A stretch of DNA of 64,000 nucleotides from Chryseobacterium sp. OV279 (GCF_900128945.1 NZ_FQUD01000004.1:186001-250000), one strand, 5' to 3'; shown: positions 17,276 through 25,783, numbered from the stretch's first letter. Notes: generated by a model from the sequence alone, not told the origin. Program-made: numbers and translations.

Positions 17276-17406
17276 TTAATTTTATTTTGGATTTTAAATG
17301 TAGTGAAAATTACTAAAAAGAGAAATTGAAAAAGCAGTATTGCCGAAAAGGCAAGATTTTTAATTAAGATTTCCTCACCAATTTTGCCATCCTATAGCGA
17401 TACATT

Positions 17407-18231
17407 TTACTTTGCCATTCTCTTTAATGTATTGGCTGTTTCCGATTTAATTTCTCCTAAATATTTTAGCTGTGATGCATCTTTATTGGTGAGAAGACTA
17501 TAGAAAATGCATGCATTGAAAAATGAACCCGTTTTATTGGGATGAATTTCATCTTCTAACAGTTCAATATCTGGGTGTTTTGTCATGACTTCATAAAACT
17601 TTTCACTGTTTTTAGATTGAATTAAATCATTTTTGGATGCCAATAAACTATGGCCTTCAGAAATTAATTCTTGATGTTGCACAAGATCCTTAATCACTGG
17701 AGAACAGATTTTTGGGTCAAAGATTATTTTAGAGGGATAGCAGTATTTTTGTGGGTAATTCTCCTTTCCTGCCCATGTAGTGAATAATATGAATTTACAG
17801 TCCGGATTAGAAACCAATTTCTTTATGGTCTTTATAGAATGATCAATATCCTGATCTCTGTATTCAGGAATTAAAACACTCACTGTTCCGGTCTGCATAA
17901 TGATTACATCCCAATTTCTTTCGGCAATCATTTTCTCTGTCTCCGTAGTTTCGGAGTCGGTCTTTTTTCGGGTATTTACCATGTTTTCAGTCTGGGCGAC
18001 AATGATTTCATCAAGATGATCAGACAAAGACATACCAGGAAAAGTACTTTGATAGATTTTAAAATTTTGATCGTTTTCGTTCAACATCGACTGAAGCATT
18101 TTCGGCATGTCATGAAAATAGGTTAAACTATTTCCAATAAAAAGAACATTTACTTCTTTGTCATGTCTTATATTTTGAGATTTACAAAATGAAACACAAA
18201 ATAGAATGATTAATAGTAGCGTATTTTTCAT
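17407..18231 (-). CDS. Secreted SGNH-like hydrolase
   Basis: The 274-residue product starts at ATG 18231 with a signal peptide (MKNTLLLIILFCVSFCKSQ); an in-frame ATG at 18279 would only add an unrelated 16-residue extension. Motifs fit the SGNH/GDSL fold: block I FIGNSLTYFHDMP with the nucleophile Ser, the GMS stretch for block II, IIMQTGTVSV for block III and DEIHPNKTG with the catalytic Asp-His pair. It is expected to be an esterase or a related hydrolase in the periplasm or outside the cell. Substrate unknown. Confidence 0.8.
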   Translation of the reverse strand: MKNTLLLIILFCVSFCKSQNIRHDKEVNVLFIGNSLTYFHDMPKMLQSMLNENDQNFKIYQSTFPGMSLSDHLDEIIVAQTENMVNTRKKTDSETTETEKMIAERNWDVIIMQTGTVSVLIPEYRDQDIDHSIKTIKKLVSNPDCKFILFTTWAGKENYPQKYCYPSKIIFDPKICSPVIKDLVQHQELISEGHSLLASKNDLIQSKNSEKFYEVMTKHPDIELLEDEIHPNKTGSFFNACIFYSLLTNKDASQLKYLGEIKSETANTLKRMAK

Positions 18232-18325
18232 GGAGTTGTGAACTAGTGCTAAATGTAAATGTTTTTTTGATATAAACATTATAAAGGCAGAAATTCTCTT
18301 TAGTAAACCTTGAAAAATTTATTTA

Positions 18326-18838
18326 TTATTTCTCATCAAGATAAACCAGATATCCCTCAAAGTCATCATCTAAGCTTTTCAAAACCTTGGCATCATCCAT
18401 TTTCTTAGCAAGACTGTCGATGAAAAAATTCTTCTCAAAAAACTGGCGGTGAATTCCCGGAAGCAGTTCCATGAAATAATCCATGCCGATTTTGTTGTTG
18501 TGAAGATCCATTTTCGTTTCCAAAGGCTGATTGGGAAAGAGTTCTTCATGCATATCGGTTATTCTTTTGCAGAAACTCAGTGCTTTTTCCGGTGAAGATA
18601 CCTTGCAGCAGTACATCATGATGAAACAGCACCAAAGCGCGTGTCTGAAAGCATTTCCAATTCCGTTGTTAGATGCCGTTTTCGGAAACTTTTTCTGGGC
18701 AATGGCGAAAGCCTGTACCGTTGCATGAAAACTTAATAATGCAAAAAGAGGATGGGGAAGAAGAAGCGATAAAAGACGCATGATCTTTTTCAGGCTCATG
18801 CTTCGGATGGTATTAAAAAAAATCTTAAAAGTCCTCAT
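18326..18838 (-). CDS. DUF6973-like protein
   Basis: The 170-residue protein contains GIGNAFRHALWCCFIMMYCC, DMHEELFPNQPLETKMDLHNN and KIGMDYF, a pattern that recalls the DUF6973 domain (AFRHA, HE and DLHNNxxG). The conserved His and Asp residues suggest a metal or catalytic site, but no activity is known to me. A hydrophobic stretch (residues 21-43) may be membrane-associated. The gene lies upstream of nothing obvious on its strand; accD follows on the upstream side after a terminator. Confidence 0.55.
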   Translation of the reverse strand: MRTFKIFFNTIRSMSLKKIMRLLSLLLPHPLFALLSFHATVQAFAIAQKKFPKTASNNGIGNAFRHALWCCFIMMYCCKVSSPEKALSFCKRITDMHEELFPNQPLETKMDLHNNKIGMDYFMELLPGIHRQFFEKNFFIDSLAKKMDDAKVLKSLDDDFEGYLVYLDEK

Positions 18839-18840
18839 AA

Positions 18841-18871
18841 ATAAAAATCTCTCCCTAATTAGAGAGAGATT
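18841..18871 (-). terminator. accD terminator
   Basis: AATCTCTC (18846-18853) pairs with GAGAGATT (18864-18871); on the minus strand a T-rich run follows. It lies 22 bases past the accD stop. Confidence 0.75.
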
Positions 18872-18892
18872 GTATAGTGTTTGTTACAGATC

Positions 18893-19747
18893 TTATGCTT
18901 TTGCAGCTAATAAATTAACTGTTTTAGCTACCGTATCTTTAATTTCAGTTCTTTTTACGATGAAATCTACAAATCCTTTTTCCTGTAGGAATTCAGAGGT
19001 CTGGAAACCTTCCGGAAGGTCTCTTCCGATTGTCTCACGGATTACTCTCGGACCTGCAAACCCGATCAGCGCTCCCGGCTCAGCCATGATAATATCTGCT
19101 GTCATAGCGAAAGAAGCCGTGATACCTCCAAAAGTAGGGTCACAAAGGTAAGCGATGTATAAAAGTCCTGCTTCAGAAAGCTGAGCAAGCTTAGCCTGTA
19201 CTTTAGCAAGCTGCATCAGAGAGTAAGTGGCTTCCTGCATTCTCGCTCCTCCGGACTGACAGATGATCATGTACGGAAGTTTGTTGGCGATACAGTAATC
19301 TACCGCTCTTCTGATTTTTTCACCCATTACAGAACCCAAAGATCCACCGATAAAGGCGAAATCCATACATGAAACTACCATTTCGGTTCCTTTTACGGTT
19401 CCTACTGCATTTCTGATGGAGTCTGTAAGTTTTGTTTTTGCTCTTACTTCTTTCAGACGGTCTTTGTAAGGTTTTGTATCCTTGAAGTTTAAGATATCAA
19501 TACTTTCAACATTGGCATCCAGTTCAGTGAACTTACCTTCGTCAAAAAGGATCTCAAAAAATTCTGCACTTCCTATTCTTACGTGAAATCCGTCTTCAGG
19601 AGAAACGTAGCTGTTTCTTCTCAATTCATCATGCTCCACTATTTTTCCTGATGGAGTCTGATGCCAAAGGCCTTTGGGAACATCCTTTTTTTCATCAGTA
19701 GAGGTGGTAATGTTTTTTGCTTTTCTTTTAAACCAGTCGAATGCCAT
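18893..19747 (-). CDS. accD: Acetyl-CoA carboxylase carboxyltransferase subunit beta, without zinc ribbon
   Basis: The 284-residue protein is AccD: the crotonase-like core shows VVSCMDFAFIGGSLGSVMGEK, SGGARMQEATYSLMQLAK and AFAMTADIIMAEPGALIGFAGPR (here SFAMTADIIM). With AccA it transfers CO2 from carboxybiotin to acetyl-CoA in fatty-acid synthesis. In E. coli the N-terminus binds zinc through four cysteines; here that segment reads GLWHQTPSGKIVEHDEL to VSPEDGFHVRIG with no cysteine, so the zinc ribbon is lost while flanking sequence is kept. Its only cysteines lie in the core. accA is not in this window. Confidence 0.95.
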   Translation of the reverse strand: MAFDWFKRKAKNITTSTDEKKDVPKGLWHQTPSGKIVEHDELRRNSYVSPEDGFHVRIGSAEFFEILFDEGKFTELDANVESIDILNFKDTKPYKDRLKEVRAKTKLTDSIRNAVGTVKGTEMVVSCMDFAFIGGSLGSVMGEKIRRAVDYCIANKLPYMIICQSGGARMQEATYSLMQLAKVQAKLAQLSEAGLLYIAYLCDPTFGGITASFAMTADIIMAEPGALIGFAGPRVIRETIGRDLPEGFQTSEFLQEKGFVDFIVKRTEIKDTVAKTVNLLAAKA

Positions 19748-19776
19748 TTTGATTGTATTAGGGTATAAATGTAAAA

Positions 19777-19825
19777 TGTATTAATGTAAACTGTATCCGT
19801 TATGAATACTTTTTACATTAATACA
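19777..19825. repeat. 14-bp inverted repeat between fbaA and accD
   Basis: TGTATTAATGTAAA (19777-19790) and its exact complement (19812-19825) face each other across 21 bases. The surrounding sequence is built of ATGTAA-like units near 7 bases long. It could form a hairpin in the fbaA-accD intergenic transcript, but no T run marks it as a terminator. Confidence 0.65.
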
Positions 19826-19837
19826 AATGTACAGTTC

Positions 19838-20908
19838 TTATTTTAAAGTATTTACGTTGTTTAAGTCTTCAAACGCCTGAACCAGTCTTGTAGAGAAAGT
19901 TTCCTCACCTTTTCTTACCCAAACTCTTGGGTCGTAGAATTTCTTGTTAGGTTTTTCTTCTCCTTCAGGGTTTCCGATCTGAGCTCTTAAATAATCAATA
20001 TTGTTAACCATATAATCTCTAACCCCTTCCGTGTAAGCGAACTGAAGGTCAGTGTCAATATTCATTTTGATTACTCCATAGTCGATAGCTTCTCTGATCT
20101 CTTCTAAAGTAGATCCTGAACCTCCGTGGAATACAAAGTTAATCGGCTTGTCAGCTGTTCCGAATTTCTCCTGAACATATTTCTGAGAGTTGTCAAGGAT
20201 TTTTGGGGTAAGAACCACGTTTCCTGGTTTATAAACTCCGTGTACGTTACCGAAAGCAGCAGCAATGGTAAAGTTGTCAGAAATCGCTTTTAATTTTTCG
20301 TAAGTATACGCGATATCTTCCGGTTGAGTATATAGTTTAGAGTTGTCTACATCAGAATTGTCTACACCGTCTTCTTCTCCACCTGTAACACCGATCTCAA
20401 CTTCTAAAGTCATCTGCATTTTAGCCATTCTTTCGAAATACTGAGCTGAAATTTCAAGATTTTCTTCCAGAGATTCTTCAGAAAGATCCAGCATGTGAGA
20501 AGAATAAAGAGATTTTCCGGTCTGCTTGTAATACTCTTCACTTGCATCTAATAATCCGTCGATCCAAGGTAATAATTTCTTAGCACAGTGGTCTGTATGT
20601 AAAATCACAGTTGCTCCGTAAGCTTCTGCTAGAGTATGAATATGTTTTGCTCCGGCGATAGATCCTAAAATAGCTGCTTTCTGACCATCGTTGTTGAGCC
20701 CTTTTCCTGCGTTGAAAGCTGCTCCACCGTTTGAAAACTGGATAATTACAGGAGAGTTTAATTTCGCTGCGGTTTCCATAACAGCGTTTACATTGCTTGA
20801 ACCAATTACGTTTACTGCAGGCAGTGCAAATTTGTTTTCTTTAGCGTACTGAAAAATATCAGTAACTAATTGACCTGTGGCAACTCCTGCCGGAAAAATT
20901 CTGCTCAT
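19838..20908 (-). CDS. fbaA: Class II fructose-bisphosphate aldolase
   Basis: The 356-residue protein has the zinc-dependent aldolase features: VILHTDHCAKKLLPWIDGLL with the metal-binding histidine and catalytic aspartate, AFGNVHGVYKPGNV, NFVFHGGSGSTLEEI and the phosphate-binding end KMNIDTDLQFAYTEGVRDY. It cleaves fructose-1,6-bisphosphate to two triose phosphates in glycolysis, or makes it in gluconeogenesis, in the cytoplasm. Length and motifs match the E. coli FbaA (class IIA) type. Confidence 0.96.
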   Translation of the reverse strand: MSRIFPAGVATGQLVTDIFQYAKENKFALPAVNVIGSSNVNAVMETAAKLNSPVIIQFSNGGAAFNAGKGLNNDGQKAAILGSIAGAKHIHTLAEAYGATVILHTDHCAKKLLPWIDGLLDASEEYYKQTGKSLYSSHMLDLSEESLEENLEISAQYFERMAKMQMTLEVEIGVTGGEEDGVDNSDVDNSKLYTQPEDIAYTYEKLKAISDNFTIAAAFGNVHGVYKPGNVVLTPKILDNSQKYVQEKFGTADKPINFVFHGGSGSTLEEIREAIDYGVIKMNIDTDLQFAYTEGVRDYMVNNIDYLRAQIGNPEGEEKPNKKFYDPRVWVRKGEETFSTRLVQAFEDLNNVNTLK

Positions 20909-20979
20909 GTTTTACTTTTTATTTTAAATTATTAGGCGTTTTTAAAATTCCTGTAAAGGTAATCATTTTTGAGGAATTA

Positions 20980-21846
20980 CTAATTTCTTTTGTCCCTGCC
21001 CCAAAGCAGCTTCTGACGGATTGTTTCGTAGAAACTCAAATGGTTGGGTTGCACCAGAAGGATCTGGAAATCTGCCTTTTTGATGATAATTTCTTTATCG
21101 GTTTCTATATGTACCAGCCTTGAGTCCAGCGACAGAGAATACTGCGGCACTCTGCTTTCCACTCTAAACTTGATTTCCACCCTGTCATTCACCACCAAAG
21201 GTCTTACATTCAGATTGTGGGGAGCGATGGGAGTAATGACAAAATTTTCGTTGTTCGGAGAAATGATCGGTCCGCCACAGCTTAATGAATAAGCTGTAGA
21301 TCCTGTGGGCGTTGAAACGATAACCCCGTCACCCCAGAAAACATTCAAAAATTCATCGTTGATATAAGAATCTACCGTAATCATAGAAGTCGTTTCCTTT
21401 CTTGAAACGGTAACATCATTTAATGCATACGGAAAAAAATCGTCAGATCTCGGAGAAACTACTTCAATCACAGCGCGGCGGCTGGTTTTCACATCACCTT
21501 TTAAGATGGCATCCAATTCTTTGAATGCTTCTTCTTTGGTAAAACTCGCCAGAAATCCTAGTCTTCCGGTATTGACACCCACGATCGGGATCTCCAGGTC
21601 TTCAATAAAAGTCAGGGAATTCACGATGGTTCCGTCTCCTCCGAAAGTAAAGAAAAGGTCTACCTCCTTATCCAGAAGGTCCTGTTTGTTGTTGAATGTT
21701 TCAAATATCTTTGAGAACTGAAGTGCTTCAGCCATTTCATCGTACAGAACAGATTTTACGCCTCTGGTTTCAAGTTCTGAAATAAACTTGCTTAAATATA
21801 AAAAAGTATCGAGGTCTTTTTTCTGAGAATATATGGCTGCCTTCAT
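20980..21846 (-). CDS. nadK: NAD kinase
   Basis: The 288-residue protein has FTFGGDGTIVNS (GGDGT at 69-73) and the second signature NDVTVSRKETTSMI followed by DGVIVSTPTGSTAYSLSCGGPI, the two defining motifs of ATP-NAD kinases. It phosphorylates NAD to NADP in the cytoplasm. The gene begins 1 base from the stop of the upstream CBS-domain gene, so the pair is co-transcribed. Confidence 0.96.
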   Translation of the reverse strand: MKAAIYSQKKDLDTFLYLSKFISELETRGVKSVLYDEMAEALQFSKIFETFNNKQDLLDKEVDLFFTFGGDGTIVNSLTFIEDLEIPIVGVNTGRLGFLASFTKEEAFKELDAILKGDVKTSRRAVIEVVSPRSDDFFPYALNDVTVSRKETTSMITVDSYINDEFLNVFWGDGVIVSTPTGSTAYSLSCGGPIISPNNENFVITPIAPHNLNVRPLVVNDRVEIKFRVESRVPQYSLSLDSRLVHIETDKEIIIKKADFQILLVQPNHLSFYETIRQKLLWGRDKRN

Positions 21847-21847
21847 G

Positions 21848-22498
21848 TTATATTTCTATGAATTTTTGGAAAAATCCGAACCGGTCTTTAAACAGATCAG
21901 ATTTTTCGTCAGAATAGTATTTTTCAACAATTCTGTAATCGTACCTGTCAAAAGTAGCGTCTATCGAGGAGAGATTTTCATTGCTGATCTTTATCGTCAC
22001 ATGAATCACTTCATCGGACATAAAAGTGATAAATCCACCGTAAAACTTCGAGTTATTGCTTTCTATAATATTGGCGATCTCCGTCATCGAATATTTTCTG
22101 GCCGGCGTTTCTATCGTAAGGATAGCTCCGGTCTCTGAAAACAGGGGATAGCGGGAAAGATTCTGAAAAATATCTTCACAGGTGATGTACCCGAGATACT
22201 TTTCATTCTTATTAATCACCGGGATCACGTTGGCACTGAAAGTATAGAACAGACGGATGCTGTCCATAATATTATTGTCCTCCAGAATGGCAAAACGCTC
22301 AATCTGGTGTTCAAGATCTTTCAGGGTTCCTTCACCTTCATAAAGAAAGTCTTCTGCGATAGCTCCGTAGAAGTGATGAGATTTTTTGATGAAAATGTGG
22401 GAATATCCGAAATCCTCTAATGTGTTCCTCGCTGATTCTATTGAGTCAGTTAGGCTAAAACACGGAAAGTCTTTTGAGATATAATCCTTGATAAACAT
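21848..22498 (-). CDS. CBS-domain pair protein
   Basis: The 216-residue protein carries two CBS domains in its first 130 residues (for example FPCFSLTDSIESARNTLEDFGYSHIFI and VIPVINKNEKYLGYITCEDIF), the usual adenosyl-ligand module. The C-terminal part (SMTEIANIIESNNSKFYGGF) is ACT-like in spacing. It may sense adenine nucleotides or NAD-related compounds; being upstream of and nearly abutting nadK is suggestive, but no target is visible. Confidence 0.85.
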   Translation of the reverse strand: MFIKDYISKDFPCFSLTDSIESARNTLEDFGYSHIFIKKSHHFYGAIAEDFLYEGEGTLKDLEHQIERFAILEDNNIMDSIRLFYTFSANVIPVINKNEKYLGYITCEDIFQNLSRYPLFSETGAILTIETPARKYSMTEIANIIESNNSKFYGGFITFMSDEVIHVTIKISNENLSSIDATFDRYDYRIVEKYYSDEKSDLFKDRFGFFQKFIEI

Positions 22499-22583
22499 TG
22501 TGCTAATTTATAAAAAATTAAATGAAACTTTTTCTCAAAATACCACTTTTTTTCAGGAAAAAAGAAAAAAGTGATGTCAAAAT

Positions 22584-22613
22584 TTGTTTGTAAAGAAAAA
22601 AAAGGTACCTTTG
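22584..22613 (+). promoter_or_regulatory. Orphan promoter
   Basis: TTG (22584-22586), 19 bases, then TACCTTTG (22606-22613): a full match to the Bacteroidetes promoter. No reading frame follows on the plus strand; the next plus-strand feature is a strong hairpin with a T run ending near 22687. Confidence 0.65.
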
Positions 22614-22619
22614 TCGCCT

Positions 22620-22690
22620 TTCATTTTTACTTTTTATTAGATTTATTTCAAACTGCACTGTCTTTTAAGGACATATGCAGTTTTTTTATT
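22620..22690 (+). ncRNA. Candidate small RNA ending in an intrinsic terminator
   Basis: Transcription from the orphan promoter would start near 22620. After about 30 bases an extended hairpin forms: AAACTGCA (22650-22657) with TGCAGTTT (22676-22683), an inner TGTC/GACA stem, then T7 on the plus strand. The predicted transcript, about 65-70 bases, has no convincing coding frame and its 3' end overlaps the last codons of the methyltransferase gene on the other strand. I know no named RNA family that it matches. A terminator of a minor antisense transcript is the alternative. Confidence 0.4.
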
Positions 22691-23216
22691 TTAGGGCTTT
22701 TGCAAATTCCCACATCACAATTCCACCGCATACACTTACATTCAGAGAGTGCTTGGTTCCCAGCTGAGGAATTTCCAGGAATGTGTCAATATTCGGGAGC
22801 GCTTCATCGCTTATTCCTTCCACTTCATTTCCTAAGATCAATGCATATTTCTTTGATTTGTCTATGGTGAAATCCGTAATCATCACGCTATCTGTAGTTT
22901 GCTCGATTCCAATGATCTCATAGCCACGGCTTTTATAATCACTGATGGCTGTATTAATATCACTTTCATGACCCCAGTCCACACTTTCTGTAGCTCCCAG
23001 TGCAGCCTTATGGATCTCACGGTGAGGCGGTTGTGGCGTAATGCCGCAAAGAATAATTTTTTCGATCAGAAAAGCATCTGCCGTTCTGAATGATGCCCCT
23101 ACATTGTGCATGCTTCTGAGATTGTCTAAAATAATGACCAATGGAATCTTCTCGACCTTCTTAAATGTTTCTACATCTATTCTGTTCAGTTCTTCCAGTT
23201 TTAGTTTCTGTACCAA
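22686..23216 (-). CDS. TrmH/SpoU-family RNA 2'-O-methyltransferase
   Basis: The 176-residue protein is a SPOUT methyltransferase: motif 1 ILDNLRSMHNVGASFRTADAF (N and R residues conserved), motif 2 ALILGNEVEGIS and motif 3 HSLNVSVCGGIVMWEF, which forms the S-adenosylmethionine knot. It methylates a ribose in tRNA or rRNA; the short form without the N-terminal RNA-binding domain of RlmB leaves the substrate open. The ATG lies 6 bases after the stop of the upstream YwqK-type gene. Confidence 0.9.
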   Translation of the reverse strand: MVQKLKLEELNRIDVETFKKVEKIPLVIILDNLRSMHNVGASFRTADAFLIEKIILCGITPQPPHREIHKAALGATESVDWGHESDINTAISDYKSRGYEIIGIEQTTDSVMITDFTIDKSKKYALILGNEVEGISDEALPNIDTFLEIPQLGTKHSLNVSVCGGIVMWEFAKALK

Positions 23217-23221
23217 TTGTT

Positions 23222-23842
23222 TTATTTTGTTGAGATTAATTTTCCGTCTCTGTAGACCTCCGTCTTTTCAACGCTTCCGTCTTCACGGTAGTGAACCCTG
23301 TTGCCATTCCATTTATCGTTGGCGAATTCTGTTTCGCGCTGCACTTTTCCTGATGGATACAGTGCTTTCCATTTTCCGACAGCCTGTCCGTTGTCATATT
23401 GCCCGATCTGTTTTACAGATTTTCCGTCTTCATGAAACAGTTTGGTTTCCCCATGCAGCTTACCCATTCTGTAATTGGAAATTTCGGTTATTTTTCCTGC
23501 AGGAGAGTAAAAAGTAGCCAGTGAACTGTCGTCATATACATTTTTCTCTCCATTTCTGAAGGTTTCTTTGGAGGTAAGAACTCCATTTTTGTCATAATAA
23601 GACCATTCTTTTGCTTTATGGCCTTTTTTATTTTCCCCTTTGGCCTGTACCTTTCCATTATCATAATAATAGACCGCTTCTCCTTCTATTTTTCCCTTTT
23701 TCCATTCCACGACCTGTTTTACCTGTCCGTTTTCGTAGAAATCTTTGCAGGATCCTTCCTGAAGTCCGTCTTTAAATCCGCATGGCTTTTGTGCTATTGC
23801 CCACGATGTTGCAGTCATTAATAGCAGAAAAAAGTATTTCAT
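23222..23842 (-). CDS. Secreted MORN-variant (YwqK-like) repeat protein
   Basis: The 206-residue product has a signal peptide (MKYFFLLLMTATSWAIAQ) and at least seven repeats of about 23 residues with the pattern Y-x-x-G-K/Q-x-x-x-x-x-x-x-x-G-K-x-x-G (for example YENGQVKQVVEWKKGKIEGE and YYDNGKVQAKGENKKG). This MORN-variant repeat is often labelled YwqK-type antitoxin, but there is no toxin partner here and the protein is exported, so I treat the label as uninformative. Downstream on the same strand is the RNA methyltransferase, 5 bases away. Confidence 0.82.
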   Translation of the reverse strand: MKYFFLLLMTATSWAIAQKPCGFKDGLQEGSCKDFYENGQVKQVVEWKKGKIEGEAVYYYDNGKVQAKGENKKGHKAKEWSYYDKNGVLTSKETFRNGEKNVYDDSSLATFYSPAGKITEISNYRMGKLHGETKLFHEDGKSVKQIGQYDNGQAVGKWKALYPSGKVQRETEFANDKWNGNRVHYREDGSVEKTEVYRDGKLISTK

Positions 23843-23856
23843 AGATTTTTTTATTT

Positions 23857-23864
23857 CAAAAATA
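23857..23864 (-). promoter_or_regulatory. -7 element of the YwqK-like gene
   Basis: On the minus strand TATTTTTG matches TAnnTTTG, 14 bases before the ATG at 23842. It is back to back with the plus-strand element at 23875-23882. Confidence 0.5.
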
Positions 23865-23874
23865 GCAAAATACT

Positions 23875-23882
23875 TATATTTG
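23875..23882 (+). promoter_or_regulatory. -7 element of the secreted protein gene
   Basis: TATATTTG matches the -7 consensus, 15 bases before the ATG at 23898. Confidence 0.55.
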
Positions 23883-23897
23883 ATTTAAAATATTAAC

Positions 23898-24497
23898 ATG
23901 AAAAAAATATCCGCTTTACTGCTGTTGGTATTCGCTTTTCTATCGGTACAGGCACAGAATACCTATTATCCGCAGGCTTTTTTCGATAAAAAGATGGCCA
24001 GGGAGATGCTAAGCTTCGGAAATTCAACCATTGAAGGAGTGGCTTCCACAAAACAGAAAAATAACTGGGGAATCAAACCTCTTCTTGGTGGAAAACATTA
24101 TGCACCCAAAGGAACTGTGGTAATGCTTTTTCCTGTAACGCCTTATTTTGATGAGTTTTACAGCATGAGAAGAAAGTATGAAAACAAAAAGACCACCGTA
24201 TATATGTCCGAAGATGCTTTTAAATATAAACTGGAAGCTCTGACAGATGATTACGGAAGATTTAAGTTTGAAAAATTAAAACCCGGAAAATACTATCTGG
24301 AAACCATCGTCAACTTTACCGCAACAGGGAGCTATCAGCAGCAGACCGGAAGATCGGATGCTTACAATGCATATGGAGGATATCTGTATTCTTCACCGAT
24401 ATACCAAACATTCTTCTACGGCTATTCTGCAGCCAACAGAGAAAGCAAATTTGTAGAAATAAAAGAAGACGGAGAACTCAAAGAAATCAACCTTTAA
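23898..24497 (+). CDS. Secreted protein with a small prealbumin-like domain
   Basis: The 199-residue product starts with a signal peptide (KKISALLLLVFAFLSVQAQ). The stretch LTDDYGRFKFEKLKPGKYYL at about residues 112-131 is typical of carboxypeptidase-regulatory or SpaA-like beta sandwiches; the preceding GNSTIEGVASTK and PLLGGKHYAPKGTVVMLFPV fit the same fold. The Tyr/Gly-rich region after residue 140 is low in complexity. Envelope location likely, role unknown. Its stop codon lies in the loop of the terminator hairpin. Confidence 0.75.
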   Translation: MKKISALLLLVFAFLSVQAQNTYYPQAFFDKKMAREMLSFGNSTIEGVASTKQKNNWGIKPLLGGKHYAPKGTVVMLFPVTPYFDEFYSMRRKYENKKTTVYMSEDAFKYKLEALTDDYGRFKFEKLKPGKYYLETIVNFTATGSYQQQTGRSDAYNAYGGYLYSSPIYQTFFYGYSAANRESKFVEIKEDGELKEINL

Positions 24498-24509
24498 GGT
24501 TGATTTTTT
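24484..24509. terminator. Terminator containing the stop codon
   Basis: AAATCAACCT (24484-24493) and its complement (24497-24506) form a 10-bp stem around the TAA stop of the upstream gene, followed by T6. It also lies just beyond the stop of the convergent bestrophin gene. Confidence 0.85.
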
Positions 24510-25389
24510 ACTTTTTCAGCCCCATGATCTGGTGAACGCTCTTCTCGATATTCTGGGCTAATGCTTCCATCGGAATATCATTTTCATCATTATTGAAAGG
24601 ATCCTCAATTTCTTCTGCGATCAGTTCAAGACTCATCAGTACATAATACACAAAAACCGTCAGCGGAATCATCAGAAGGCCAATTGTAATGACATAGGCA
24701 ACCGGCAGAGCCAGTACATATAAGATGATAAATTTCTTGACAAACGAAGAATAAGAGTAGGGAATAGGGGTGTTTTTAATTCTTTCACAACCACCGCATA
24801 CATCCAGAAAACCGGAAAGCTGGGTGTCGAGATACAGCATTTCAATATCCGAGATTTTCCCTTCTTTTTTCAGCTGGTTCAGTTTATGGGTCAAAAGAAT
24901 GATAATTTCACTGGGACCGTGATGCTTCAGAGATTTTTCAATTTCGGAATAATCTTCATCCAAAGCCAGTCTTGTAGACTCCTTAGACAAATGTTTGGCG
25001 AGGAAATGCGGGAAATATTTTAAATATCTTGAGATCTGCTCTGCATCCTGACGGTCATTCTCTAAAATAGCATTGATCTTCACTGCAAAATTTCTTGTAT
25101 CGTTCACCAGTTTTCCCCAAAGCTTTCTGCCTTCCCACCATCGGTCGTAAGCGGTATTTGTTCTGAAAACCAATAACAAAGAGAGCACAAAGCCCAATAA
25201 AGAATGAATCATTCCTACATTGCTCACCCCGGATTTTGTGGTCAGGTGCAGATATTCCACTTCCAGATACTGAATGCCCCACGAATACAGTCCCACAAGG
25301 ATCATCGTCGGAAAAAGGATCTTCATGGTATCGCTTTTATGCATGCTGAAAAGGATTTTCAGGAAATGCTTGGTGTTGTAGGCTCTCAT
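24508..25389 (-). CDS. Bestrophin family ion channel
   Basis: The 293-residue protein matches bacterial bestrophins: N-terminal helices ILFPTMILVGLYSWGIQYL, the pore-adjacent VLSLLLVFRTNTAYDRWWEGR segment with the conserved RTNTAYDRWWE, and GLLMIPLTVFVYYVLMSLELIAEEIEDPF near the end, where the family carries a conserved acidic patch. It is a pentameric anion or cation channel of the inner membrane. Physiological role in bacteria is unclear. Confidence 0.93.
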   Translation of the reverse strand: MRAYNTKHFLKILFSMHKSDTMKILFPTMILVGLYSWGIQYLEVEYLHLTTKSGVSNVGMIHSLLGFVLSLLLVFRTNTAYDRWWEGRKLWGKLVNDTRNFAVKINAILENDRQDAEQISRYLKYFPHFLAKHLSKESTRLALDEDYSEIEKSLKHHGPSEIIILLTHKLNQLKKEGKISDIEMLYLDTQLSGFLDVCGGCERIKNTPIPYSYSSFVKKFIILYVLALPVAYVITIGLLMIPLTVFVYYVLMSLELIAEEIEDPFNNDENDIPMEALAQNIEKSVHQIMGLKK

Positions 25390-25439
25390 AAATTCACTTA
25401 GTCTTACAAATATAATTTTTTCATTTCAGCTCTGCTTTA

Positions 25440-25706
25440 TCGGGAGCCTTAAAATAAGTTTAAAAATGAGTGGGAAAGAGATTACTTCGGGAGTTTCAGC
25501 CCCCATCGTGTTTTCAATTAAAGTTTCCGGGAAGGGTGATCATATGTTTGAATCTGTTATGTTTTTAACATTAAGACATTTAGATTGTTAAGTTTAAAGA
25601 AGGGTTAAGAAATATCTTACGATATTTTTAAGCGTCCGGCTTCATAAAATTCTAAACTTCTTAATGTTTATAAAAATCCTCAATACAAATATGAGCAGGC
25701 TCCCGA
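25440..25706. repeat. Intergenic inverted-repeat element, about 267 bases
   Basis: The 394-base gap between the bestrophin start and the JmjC-like gene holds no coding frame but a nested palindrome. TCGGGAGCCT (25440-25449) and AGGCTCCCGA (25697-25706) are perfect 10-base arms; CTTCGGGAG (25485-25493) also pairs with CTCCCGAAG (25700-25708), and AACATTAAG (25567-25575) with CTTAATGTT (25660-25668). The shape suggests a MITE-like or structured element. No target-site duplication is obvious and there is no second copy in the window. Confidence 0.5.
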
Positions 25707-25783
25707 AGCCCCAATACTATTTTTTAATTTTCACAGATTTCAAAAAAACACTATTTTTATTTCGCATTAAATAACAAAATAAG

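Noticed and set aside
23222..23842. Toxin-antitoxin system suggested by the YwqK antitoxin name
   Set aside because: The protein has a signal peptide and MORN-variant repeats and no toxin gene lies beside it.
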